A DNA stretch of 64,000 nucleotides, from assembly GCA_016787895.1 (NCBI GenBank), contig JAEUTN010000017.1:45128-109127 (forward strand). The letters are read 5' to 3'. Numbering within the stretch: position 1 is the stretch's first letter; every line of letters starts with the position of its first letter. A program made the position numbers and the translations under genes. Below, piece by piece: positions 38,507 to 46,705 of the stretch. The notes beneath the pieces are model-generated. The model ran no database searches. It was given only the letters and a program-made list of their open reading frames with translations, and had not been told where the DNA came from. Origin of the DNA: Bacteroidia bacterium (GTDB lineage: Bacteria; Bacteroidota; Bacteroidia; B-17B0; Aurantibacillaceae).

Positions 38507-41323
38507 ATGCCTAAAGACACTTCCATAAAATCAGTATTAATTATCGGTTCAGGACCCATTGTTATCGGACAAGCATGTGAATTTGATTATTCAGGATCAC
38601 AGGCTGCCAAAAGCTTAAGGGAAGAAGGGATTGAAGTGAGTTTGATTAACTCCAACCCGGCCACCATCATGACGGATAAGGTGACCGCCGACCACGTTTA
38701 CCTCTGGCCACTGGAAGTTAAATCCATTATAAAAATTCTCGAAGAACGTAAGATAGACGCTGTACTCCCCACCATGGGCGGTCAAACCGCTTTGAACCTG
38801 GCCTTGAAATGCGAGGACATGGGTGTTTGGAAAAAGTACAATGTAAAAATGATTGGCGTTGACATTCACGCCATCAAAGTAACGGAAGACCGTGATCTGT
38901 TCAGGATAAGGATGGAAGAAATTGGTGTGAATATGGCGCCAAGTAAAATTGCCAAATCCTTTCTTGAGGGAAAAAGCATTGCGCAGGAGTTTGGATTTCC
39001 ATTGGTGATACGCCCTTCCTTTACACTTGGTGGCAGTGGGGGTTCGGTGGTGTATGAAAAAGATAATTTTGACAACCTGCTCAACCGCGGATTGCAAACC
39101 TCTCCGATACACGAGGTGTTGATTGACAAAGCCGTGTTGGGCTGGAAAGAATACGAACTCGAATTGCTCAGGGACAGCAATGACAATGTGGCCATCATTT
39201 GTTCCATTGAAAATTTTGATCCCATGGGTGTTCACACCGGGGATAGCATTACCGTAGCTCCGGCCATGACCCTGAGCGACAGCACGTATCAAAAAATGCG
39301 CACCATGGCCATTAAAATGATGCGCAGCATTGGAAATTTTGCCGGAGGTTGTAACGTACAGTTTGCCGTTAGCAACGATGAGAAAGAAGAGATTATTGCC
39401 ATAGAAATTAACCCCCGCGTGAGCCGCTCATCGGCCCTTGCGAGCAAAGCAACTGGATATCCGATTGCGCGCATTGCCAGCAAACTGGCTATAGGGTATC
39501 ATTTGGATGAACTGATTAATCAAATCACCAAATCCACCTCCGCTTATTTTGAACCTACCCTGGATTATGTGATTGTAAAAATACCGCGTTGGAACTTCGA
39601 TAAATTCAAGGGTTGTAACCGCGAATTGGGTTTCCAGATGAAATCGGTGGGTGAAGTGATGGCCATTGGACGTTGTTTTCAGGAAGCTTTGCAAAAGGCC
39701 TGTCAAAGTTTGGAGATCAAACGAAACGGACTTGGAGCCGATGGCAGGGAAATTACCAATCAGGCGGAATTGCTGGAGGCACTGGAGCGTCCGAGCTGGA
39801 ACCGTTTGTTTATGATTTACGATGCCATGAAACTGGGCATCTCCATTAAAACCATTCAGGCCCTTACCCGTATTGACATTTGGTTCCTGCAACAAATTGA
39901 AGAACTCATCTCCCTCGAAAGTGAAATTCGCCGCCACAGTTTACAATCCATCCCTAAAGACCTTTTAGTAGAAGCCAAACAAAAAGGCTATGCCGATCGT
40001 CAGGTGGCGCATTTGCTGCGTTGTTTGGAGAGTGAAGTGTATGCCAAACGCAACGAGATGGGCATTAAACGGGTGTACAAATTAGTGGATACCTGCGCCG
40101 CGGAGTTTGAGGCCAAAACACCTTACTACTACTCTACTTTTGAAGAGGAAAATGAAAGCGTAAAAAGCGACCGCAAAAAAGTGGTGGTGCTGGGCAGTGG
40201 GCCCAACCGTATTGGCCAGGGCATAGAATTTGACTACAGTTGTGTGCACGGGGTAATTGCCGCAAAAGAATGTGGTTACGAAACCATCATGATCAACTGC
40301 AATCCCGAAACGGTGAGTACAGATTTCAGCACTGCGGATAAATTGTATTTTGAACCCGTATTCTGGGAACACATTTACGACATCATTAAACACGAACAAC
40401 CCATTGGCGTCATTGTGCAATTGGGTGGACAAACCGCGCTTAAGCTGGCAGAAAAACTGGAGCGCCACGGCATCAAAATCATCGGTACCGATTTTAAATC
40501 CCTCGACCTTGCTGAGGACCGCGGCAGTTTCTCAACCCTGCTGAAAGCCAATAAAATTCCATACCCCGAGTTTGGGGTGATTGAAAACGCGGAAGAAGCC
40601 ATACAACTTTCAAAACAACTTGGATTTCCTTTATTGGTGCGCCCCAGCTACGTATTGGGTGGCCAGAGCATGAAAATTGTGATCAATGAAAAAGAGCTGG
40701 AACAACACGTAGTGAAATTGTTGAATGACCTGCCGGATAACAAGGTTTTACTCGATCACTTTTTACAAGGCGCTATAGAAGCTGAGGCGGATGCCATTTG
40801 TGATGGAGAGGACGTATACATCATCGGCGTGATGGAACACATTGAGCCTGCCGGTATTCACAGCGGAGACAGTTATGCTGTGCTTCCTCCCTTTGACCTC
40901 TCCCCCGCCGTTATCAAACAAATTGAAGATCATACCAAAACCATAGCCCTGGCCTTAAAAACTGTGGGTTTAATCAACATTCAGTTTGCTGTTAAAAACG
41001 AAGTGGTGTATGTTATTGAGGCCAATCCACGTGCCTCACGCACCGTGCCGTTTATAGCTAAGGCCTATGATGAGCCGTATGTAAATTACGCTACAAAAGT
41101 GATGCTGCGTGAAAAGAAGGTGAAGGACTTCAACTTTAATCCAAGGAAAAAGGGGTACGCCATTAAAATTCCGGTGTTCAGCTACGAGAAGTTTCCTGAA
41201 ATTCAAAAGGAGCTTGGTCCTGAAATGAAAAGCACGGGAGAAGCCATTTATTTCATCGATGATTTGAATGATGAGTATTTCCAGAACGTGTATAGCGAAA
41301 GAAATTTATATTTGAGTAAATAA
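38507..41323 (+). CDS. carB: Carbamoyl-phosphate synthase large subunit, short form
   Basis: A 938-residue enzyme that builds carbamoyl phosphate from bicarbonate, ATP and ammonia delivered by the small subunit, feeding arginine and pyrimidine synthesis. Two homologous ATP-grasp halves are seen: SVLIIGSGPIVIGQACEFDYSG at the start and VVVLGSGPNRIGQGIEFDYS in the middle, each followed by its PSFTLGGSGG or PSYVLGGQSM loop and the EINPR or EANPR metal ligands. The protein ends shortly after GPEMKSTGEA, so the C-terminal MGS-like regulatory domain of about 130 residues found in E. coli is missing. This short form is common in Bacteroidota. carA is not adjacent; a small cytochrome gene follows six bases later. 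Confidence 0.95.
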   Translation: MPKDTSIKSVLIIGSGPIVIGQACEFDYSGSQAAKSLREEGIEVSLINSNPATIMTDKVTADHVYLWPLEVKSIIKILEERKIDAVLPTMGGQTALNLALKCEDMGVWKKYNVKMIGVDIHAIKVTEDRDLFRIRMEEIGVNMAPSKIAKSFLEGKSIAQEFGFPLVIRPSFTLGGSGGSVVYEKDNFDNLLNRGLQTSPIHEVLIDKAVLGWKEYELELLRDSNDNVAIICSIENFDPMGVHTGDSITVAPAMTLSDSTYQKMRTMAIKMMRSIGNFAGGCNVQFAVSNDEKEEIIAIEINPRVSRSSALASKATGYPIARIASKLAIGYHLDELINQITKSTSAYFEPTLDYVIVKIPRWNFDKFKGCNRELGFQMKSVGEVMAIGRCFQEALQKACQSLEIKRNGLGADGREITNQAELLEALERPSWNRLFMIYDAMKLGISIKTIQALTRIDIWFLQQIEELISLESEIRRHSLQSIPKDLLVEAKQKGYADRQVAHLLRCLESEVYAKRNEMGIKRVYKLVDTCAAEFEAKTPYYYSTFEEENESVKSDRKKVVVLGSGPNRIGQGIEFDYSCVHGVIAAKECGYETIMINCNPETVSTDFSTADKLYFEPVFWEHIYDIIKHEQPIGVIVQLGGQTALKLAEKLERHGIKIIGTDFKSLDLAEDRGSFSTLLKANKIPYPEFGVIENAEEAIQLSKQLGFPLLVRPSYVLGGQSMKIVINEKELEQHVVKLLNDLPDNKVLLDHFLQGAIEAEADAICDGEDVYIIGVMEHIEPAGIHSGDSYAVLPPFDLSPAVIKQIEDHTKTIALALKTVGLINIQFAVKNEVVYVIEANPRASRTVPFIAKAYDEPYVNYATKVMLREKKVKDFNFNPRKKGYAIKIPVFSYEKFPEIQKELGPEMKSTGEAIYFIDDLNDEYFQNVYSERNLYLSK

Positions 41324-41329
41324 TTAAAT

Positions 41330-41695
41330 ATGCAAAAAATCAGTCTCTCCCTATTAATGCTTGTTTTTCTTTGGAATTGCAAAAGCACAAAAGAAACAGC
41401 AAGTGCTGCTGCCGCTCCTGCAGCCTACACCCCTTCGGAGGCGCAGTTAAAAATGGCGCTTAACCGCTGGCCGGGCACTACTTCAGCTGAGTTGAGTGAG
41501 GGAAATAAAATTTATACAACACAGTGCAACCGTTGTCATGGTAATTTTCCTGTGGAGCAATTCACCGAGAAAAAGTGGCTGCATGAAGTGGATGAAATGG
41601 CGCCAAAGGCCAGTTTAAGTCCGGAGGAAAAAACCAAACTCACCAAGTACCTCCTTTCTATGAGAGACACCAAGGTGAGTCCGGTTCAGAACTAA
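41330..41695 (+). CDS. Small c-type cytochrome lipoprotein
   Basis: A 121-residue exported protein. A hydrophobic N-terminus (ISLSLLMLVFLWNC) ends with a lipobox cysteine, predicting a lipoprotein. One haem c site CNRCH lies at about residue 64, preceded by LSEGNKIYTTQ, and the C-terminal helix ends with KLTKYLLSMRDTKV. It resembles small mono-haem cytochromes that carry electrons in the periplasm. It follows carB by six bases and is probably cotranscribed, though with no metabolic link. The last 22 codons, with the stop, occur again unchanged at 46399-46467 as a gene fragment. Confidence 0.83.
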   Translation: MQKISLSLLMLVFLWNCKSTKETASAAAAPAAYTPSEAQLKMALNRWPGTTSAELSEGNKIYTTQCNRCHGNFPVEQFTEKKWLHEVDEMAPKASLSPEEKTKLTKYLLSMRDTKVSPVQN

Positions 41696-41933
41696 TCAAA
41701 TCTAAGCGTTCTTATTCTATCTGTAGTTTTCCTTTTTTAAGCTGTTCCTTGTTGTTGGATATGCTATAAAAATAGATGCCTGCGCTGAGTTTTTCAATCT
41801 TGATGTTGTTATTGCCTTGATTTACATTTTGTACAAACACGAGTTGGCCGTCGGCACTGAACAATTTAAACTGCCCCTGCTGAATTGGATCGTTAATCTG
41901 TAAATTAAATTCGCCCTTGTTTGGATTGGGGAA
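41627..41933. repeat. 307-bp direct repeat, copy 1 (cytochrome tail plus T9SS sorting domain)
   Basis: This stretch is repeated at 46399-46705, offset by 4,772 bases with no gap and only about half a dozen mismatches by eye (for example at 41697, and in the 'gagttggcc' and 'aaattcgcc' stretches). It covers the last 22 codons of the cytochrome gene, the 16-base gap and the 3' end of the convergent T9SS gene, stopping sharply at the first codons of the sorting domain. Confidence 0.93.
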
Positions 41934-44057
41934 TAATGCAACCAGATTCTTTCGATTAAGATTTTCGGAAATTTCGTTGCAATTGACTATTTCCAAGGTA
42001 AAAGTCAATTGCGTTTTACATCCATTCAATAAATTTTGTGCAATATAAGTATGTGTGCCAACGCCTGGTATAATAGTTGCTGTAGGAGCTTGTGTAGTGA
42101 AATTACCTCCATACGACCAAATGAACTGATGCTCAATATTGACAGAAGGTGTCGCATTAGTTGTAACAGTTTGAACCGGCGAGTTAGTTGAGCAAATTCC
42201 TTGCCAAACAGGGTTCAGTGTGGCTGTTGGAATCGCTGTGTCTTGACCAACAATAATGGTTTGATTCGCTCCACAACAAAGCGAAATAGGATCACAACCT
42301 TGAAGAGTATAGGTGCCCGGTTGCGTGAAACTTGCCATTTGCCCAGTAAAGCTTGTTGCTGAGCCTTGCCAGGTATACGTAATGCTACCATTGGTGTAAT
42401 TGGTGGCAGCATAAGCGGTCACTGAACTATTTGCACATGTAATAGTGTTCTGTAGATTAAGAAAGTTAGCAGAAAAGGTAGGTGGACCGGGTGAAGGGTT
42501 CAGTGTCAGCTGCTTACTTACAGAACAACCAAAAATATCTTGCACAATGACAGTAACTAACGTTGGTCCAAAGGGTGGAGTGACATAGTTTGCTACACAA
42601 GTATTCGCACTCAAACTTAGTGGGGTTGGTGACCAAAGAATACTGGAAGGTGCAGATGCTGAACCGGCTGGAGTGACACTCACTATTGAAATGGTAGATC
42701 CGCATAGCGCTTGGTTAACATTACCATACAATAATGCTGCAGGCGTAATTGTTAAATTAAAAACACTTAAAATTGGCTGGCAGCCACCTGGTGGGTTCAT
42801 GGATAAGGTATATTGTCCTGAAAGGTTGCTTGTATAGCATTCGTTCGTGTAATTATAAGTATTATAAGGTGGATTAACACCAGGACCTGACCATTGGTAT
42901 GGACCAAGACCTGGTGTAGCGCAGAGTGTTGCACCAGCAGCGCCACAGGTTGGTACTGAAATATTACCTGAAGATGAATTATAAGGGGAGTTGTTTCCAT
43001 AAACCACCATGGGTCCGCACTGGGCATCGAAGTAGGCATAACCAAAGTGATTGCCATCATTACAATCAGAAACAATTATATCAATATTGATAATTTGACC
43101 GATAAATGGACTAAGGTCTAAGGAACTTACTTTCCATTTGTTAAAGACTGTTGCAATCGCGTTTGGGTTTACAGTAGCACCAGATTGCACCTGCAAAAAA
43201 TCGACTCCGTTTATTGTATAACTTGAACATTGACTTGATGGAGCTGCAAGTGAATAACCTGGACATACTATAACCGAATTGGTTGTGACATTAGTAAGTT
43301 TAACCTGAAAAGCAGAAGCACTGCAACAATTATGTCCTGTTGTAGTAACAAAGATGTAGGCAAACTGAAAAAGTGAATTACCGGGCGTGACCAGGAAGCT
43401 TTTGCTGAGTCGCTCAACGCTATAGGCCCCACCAAATGGTGGAGTGCCACCAATTTGCGAACTGTTGATTCGTATAAACTTGTCTCCGAACATTGGCTTC
43501 GAGAGTTGCGGATTATTGATAGCTGCATTACTATGACTCGTTGTGCTACCGAAAACAGAAAAAATCGGATAGACATTGCCAATTATTGGATCAATTAGTC
43601 CTGAAGGTGCATTAAACAATGCCGATTCTATGGGTGAACTCTGACAACAGCCTGCCAAGTTGCACCCGTCGTTTCCATTATATACATCACCGCGAGTAAT
43701 GCTCCATCCTGTTATTGAGGCTTGATTAGTAATCGTGCCTGAACTACTGGCCTCAAAATCTTCATTATTACATGATGCACTTAACGCTTGCGCGTTATTG
43801 GGCGTTAAAGGCAAGTTTTTTGATTTAGGAATTTCAGACGATCTATCCTGGGGTTCTGTCAATGGAGAATCAAGCGAATCTTTTGTTTCATAGTCTTGAT
43901 GAAATCTAGGTTCTGTTTTTCCTAATGCATTTATAACATTCTTCTTTTTTTCAGAGTTTACTTCGTTCAGATTGTTTTTTGGTTGTGCAACATTTTTTAA
44001 GCTAAATAATAAGCTAAACAGAATGTAATAACGAAAAAAAAGTAAGTTGTTACTCAT
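41712..44057 (-). CDS. T9SS type A secreted protein with Cys-rich domain (paralogue A)
   Basis: A 781-residue secreted protein, read from the ATG at 44057 because it gives a signal peptide (SNNLLFFRYYILFSLLFSLKN then VAQ); the first ATG at 44114 adds a stretch without export features. Residues about 90-350 form a cysteine-rich module (CNNEDFEASSSGTITNQA, CNLAGCC, GHNCCSASAFQVKLTN, DIIVSDCNDGNHFGYAYFDAQC) shared with the next two genes. Ig-like or PKD-like domains follow. The C-terminus (LFPNPNKGEF to KKGKLQIE) is a T9SS type A sorting domain nearly identical to that of paralogue C. The module is probably a beta-sandwich that binds a surface ligand; this is inference. It ends 16 bases from the convergent cytochrome gene. 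Confidence 0.86.
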   Translation of the reverse strand: MSNNLLFFRYYILFSLLFSLKNVAQPKNNLNEVNSEKKKNVINALGKTEPRFHQDYETKDSLDSPLTEPQDRSSEIPKSKNLPLTPNNAQALSASCNNEDFEASSSGTITNQASITGWSITRGDVYNGNDGCNLAGCCQSSPIESALFNAPSGLIDPIIGNVYPIFSVFGSTTSHSNAAINNPQLSKPMFGDKFIRINSSQIGGTPPFGGAYSVERLSKSFLVTPGNSLFQFAYIFVTTTGHNCCSASAFQVKLTNVTTNSVIVCPGYSLAAPSSQCSSYTINGVDFLQVQSGATVNPNAIATVFNKWKVSSLDLSPFIGQIINIDIIVSDCNDGNHFGYAYFDAQCGPMVVYGNNSPYNSSSGNISVPTCGAAGATLCATPGLGPYQWSGPGVNPPYNTYNYTNECYTSNLSGQYTLSMNPPGGCQPILSVFNLTITPAALLYGNVNQALCGSTISIVSVTPAGSASAPSSILWSPTPLSLSANTCVANYVTPPFGPTLVTVIVQDIFGCSVSKQLTLNPSPGPPTFSANFLNLQNTITCANSSVTAYAATNYTNGSITYTWQGSATSFTGQMASFTQPGTYTLQGCDPISLCCGANQTIIVGQDTAIPTATLNPVWQGICSTNSPVQTVTTNATPSVNIEHQFIWSYGGNFTTQAPTATIIPGVGTHTYIAQNLLNGCKTQLTFTLEIVNCNEISENLNRKNLVALFPNPNKGEFNLQINDPIQQGQFKLFSADGQLVFVQNVNQGNNNIKIEKLSAGIYFYSISNNKEQLKKGKLQIE

Positions 44058-44226
44058 GGGTTTACAAAAATTAATGGCCACTTTATCCCAGTTAACAGTC
44101 TCTCCGTGTTGCATTCGTGTTGATTAGATTAAGCATATGATTTCTCCCTAGATATAAACTCTAACAGTAATTTAATTGGGTTAGTTGGCATGAATTGAAA
44201 GTAATAGTTTATGTTATTGTTACCGG

Positions 44227-46248
44227 CTACTCAACCTGAATCTTACCCTTTTTCAATTCCTGATCAGAACTTGAGATGATGTAAAAATAGATTCCTGGAC
44301 TTATATTTTCAATGTTTACTTTGTTTATACCGGTTAGAACATTTTGAGTATAGATCAATCTCCCATCCTCGCTAAACAATTTAAACTTGACATTTTTAAT
44401 ATTTATTTTCATTTGAATATCGAACGTACCTTGGTTAGGATTTGGAAAAAGTTCAACCCAATTTGAAATACTTTCAGATTCTTTAGTGCCAAGACATGGA
44501 GACACCCATATTGTAAATCCTGGACTAACTGTAATACAGCCGTAGCTATCTGTGCCACTTACAGTGTAAACAGTGTCTACAGAAGGGCTTACGGAAATTG
44601 TGCTGCCACTTGCGCCATTACTCCATGCATAGGTTTGAGCACCTGTTCCTGAAAGCAGAACAGCCTCTCCCAGACAAATTGTACTATCAGTTGATAGAAT
44701 GGAAATACTGGGACTTGACACATATATGCTAAGTGAAGCAGTATGTATACAATTTGAAGCATCTGTTGCAGCAACAATGTAGGTTGTAGACTGAACAGGG
44801 CTTACAATGATGTTTTGGTTGTTTGAACCAGTGTTCCAAGTGTAACTGTTCATAGCTCCTGCGCTCAATGTTGCAGTTTGACCAATACATAGTGTAGAGT
44901 TGCTGGAATTGACAGATAATGCATTCCCACCAAACCCTAGTTGAATTGTCATACTACTGCTTGAACAGGTTGCGCCATTATTCATATTAACAACGTAGGT
45001 TCCTGGTAAGATAGCACTCACACTGGAAGTGTTAGCGGTAAAACCGGAGGGACCAGTCCAACTATAATTAAAAAATCCAATCGGTACACTTAAAACTGCT
45101 GGAGAATCGCAGCTCATGACTAATACGCTATTGCTATAAATTGCTTGGTTGTTAACATAGGCAGCAAAAGGGCCGCATTGTGCATCCACATACGCGTAAC
45201 CGTAATGGGCGCTGGCATCACAGTCGGATGCAATAATTTCTATTTCAACAGTTTGCCCCATATTTGGGGTAAAGTCAATAGCAATCACTTGCCATTTGTT
45301 AAAGACTGGAGAACTGTTTATAGTTGCTGCAGTACAAGTTCCTGAATTTAGAAAAGGTAAATTGTTAGTGGTGTACCCTAAACAGGCTGTTGAAGGACCC
45401 GTGATGGAATACCCTGGGCAAGCAATAATCGAATTTGTAGTCAAATTAGTGAATTTAAATTGAAACGCCGCTGCACTGCAACAACTATGTGCTGTACTTG
45501 TTACAAAAATATAAGCAAATTGAAATAAGGCGTTATTGGGAGTGACCTGAATTGTTTTAGATAATTTTTCTACACTGTAAGCATCAGAACCCAAAGAGGA
45601 GCTGTTAATTCGAATAAAATTATTACCCTGCATCGGTTGTTGTATATGTGGATTGTGGATTGGACCATTCAGGTTCCCGGGTATAGTACCGAAAACCGAG
45701 TAGATTGGATAACAGGCACCTATATTTGGGTCTATGTATCCCATCGGAGCATAAAATAGAATGGATTCTGAAGGATTTAACCCACAACAACCAGATAAAT
45801 TGCAAGCGCTGTTAGGCGGAAGGACAGAGCCTCTGGAGATTGTCCAACCGTTTATTTGATTTTGGGAGGTGATTGTGCCTGAATTTGAAGCTTCAAAATC
45901 TTCGTTGTTACAGCCAGGGAAAATGGAGGCACTGACAAATGGTGTAAGTTCGGTATGAGTCAGTTTTAGGGGCCATATATTAAATTTGTCATTGATATAA
46001 CTTCTTTTCAACCAATTTAATTTAACAATATATTCTTCTTCAAGGTAGTTTTCTTGTTTCAGTAATTTTGTTGCAGCCTCTATATCAAAACCTTCCAGTG
46101 AATCTTTAAAAAGTATTGGGTGAACTTGTTCTCCAGTAAGTTTTTGAGCTGTAATCAGATAAGGCCCAGAACACAACATAAAAAGTATCGCCAAGCGAAC
46201 GCTGGTGAATTGGTTAATTAAAGTTGAAATAATACCATTTATTTGCAT
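44227..46248 (-). CDS. T9SS type A secreted protein with Cys-rich domain (paralogue B)
   Basis: A 673-residue secreted protein of the same design as its two neighbours: a hydrophobic N-terminus (LAILFMLCSGPYLITAQ), a Cys-rich module from about residue 115 (CNNEDFEASNSGTITSQNQI, CNLSGCC, HSCCSAAAFQFKFTN, IIASDCDASAHYGYAYVDAQC), then three Ig-like repeats of the LSAGAMNSYTWNTGSNNQNI and LSGTGAQTYAWSNGASGSTI type, and a sorting domain ending KKGKIQVE. The sorting domain is clearly diverged from those of paralogues A and C. The length equals that of paralogue C. A 17-base near-palindrome lies 52 bases upstream of the start. The first ATG gives a somewhat long pre-signal stretch, and an internal start is possible. 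Confidence 0.85.
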   Translation of the reverse strand: MQINGIISTLINQFTSVRLAILFMLCSGPYLITAQKLTGEQVHPILFKDSLEGFDIEAATKLLKQENYLEEEYIVKLNWLKRSYINDKFNIWPLKLTHTELTPFVSASIFPGCNNEDFEASNSGTITSQNQINGWTISRGSVLPPNSACNLSGCCGLNPSESILFYAPMGYIDPNIGACYPIYSVFGTIPGNLNGPIHNPHIQQPMQGNNFIRINSSSLGSDAYSVEKLSKTIQVTPNNALFQFAYIFVTSTAHSCCSAAAFQFKFTNLTTNSIIACPGYSITGPSTACLGYTTNNLPFLNSGTCTAATINSSPVFNKWQVIAIDFTPNMGQTVEIEIIASDCDASAHYGYAYVDAQCGPFAAYVNNQAIYSNSVLVMSCDSPAVLSVPIGFFNYSWTGPSGFTANTSSVSAILPGTYVVNMNNGATCSSSSMTIQLGFGGNALSVNSSNSTLCIGQTATLSAGAMNSYTWNTGSNNQNIIVSPVQSTTYIVAATDASNCIHTASLSIYVSSPSISILSTDSTICLGEAVLLSGTGAQTYAWSNGASGSTISVSPSVDTVYTVSGTDSYGCITVSPGFTIWVSPCLGTKESESISNWVELFPNPNQGTFDIQMKINIKNVKFKLFSEDGRLIYTQNVLTGINKVNIENISPGIYFYIISSSDQELKKGKIQVE

Positions 46249-46299
46249 CCTTTAAAAATAATAAATCAATTGGCATTATATACTTCGTCACAAATAAAA

Positions 46300-46316
46300 A
46301 TATAGTTTAACTATAT
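46300..46316. promoter_or_regulatory. Near-palindrome upstream of paralogue B
   Basis: Arms ATATAGT and ACTATAT around a TTA centre, 52 bases upstream of the start of the 44227-46248 gene. The symmetry would suit a dimeric regulator, but the surroundings are very AT-rich and the match may be chance. Confidence 0.25.
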
Positions 46317-46398
46317 AAAATTAGGTTTCGGTTTGATGCACTCATATGCAGCATTCTTATAAGTCGGCACTATATGTTGTTTGCAAAAAGCCTAAATA

Positions 46399-46467
46399 GA
46401 AAAAACCAAACTCACCAAGTACCTCCTTTCTATGAGAGACACCAAGGTGAGTCCGGTTCAGAACTAA
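46399..46467 (+). pseudogene. Fragment of the cytochrome gene (3' end, 22 codons)
   Basis: An unchanged copy of the last 22 codons and stop of the cytochrome lipoprotein gene (41627-41695), without any upstream part, start or export signal. It is carried by the 307-bp direct repeat and is left at the 3' side of paralogue C. It is too short to be functional and marks a past duplication or conversion event. Confidence 0.88.
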
Positions 46468-46705
46468 TCTAATCTAAGCGTTCTTACTCTATCTGAAGTT
46501 TTCCTTTTTTAAGCTGTTCCTTGTTGTTGGATATGCTATAAAAATAGATGCCTGCGCTGAGTTTTTCAATCTTGATGTTGTTATTGCCTTGATTTACATT
46601 TTGTACAAACACGAGCTGGCCGTCGGCACTGAACAATTTAAACAGCCCCTGCTGAATTGGATCGTTAATCTGTAAATTAAACTCGCCCTTGTTTGGATTG
46701 GGGAA
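46399..46705. repeat. 307-bp direct repeat, copy 2
   Basis: Second copy of 41627-41933 (offset 4,772 bases). It contains the cytochrome gene fragment, the 16-base gap and the sorting-domain codons of paralogue C, and stops at the same sorting-domain boundary as the first copy, beyond which the two genes are no longer alike at the base level. Confidence 0.93.

Noticed and set aside
38615..39292. 225-residue open frame antisense to carB
   Set aside because: It lies entirely within carB, whose motifs are intact on the other strand.
44057..44114. Longer N-terminus for paralogue A from the first ATG
   Set aside because: The added residues are polar and precede a clear signal peptide, which would be moved away from the N-terminus.
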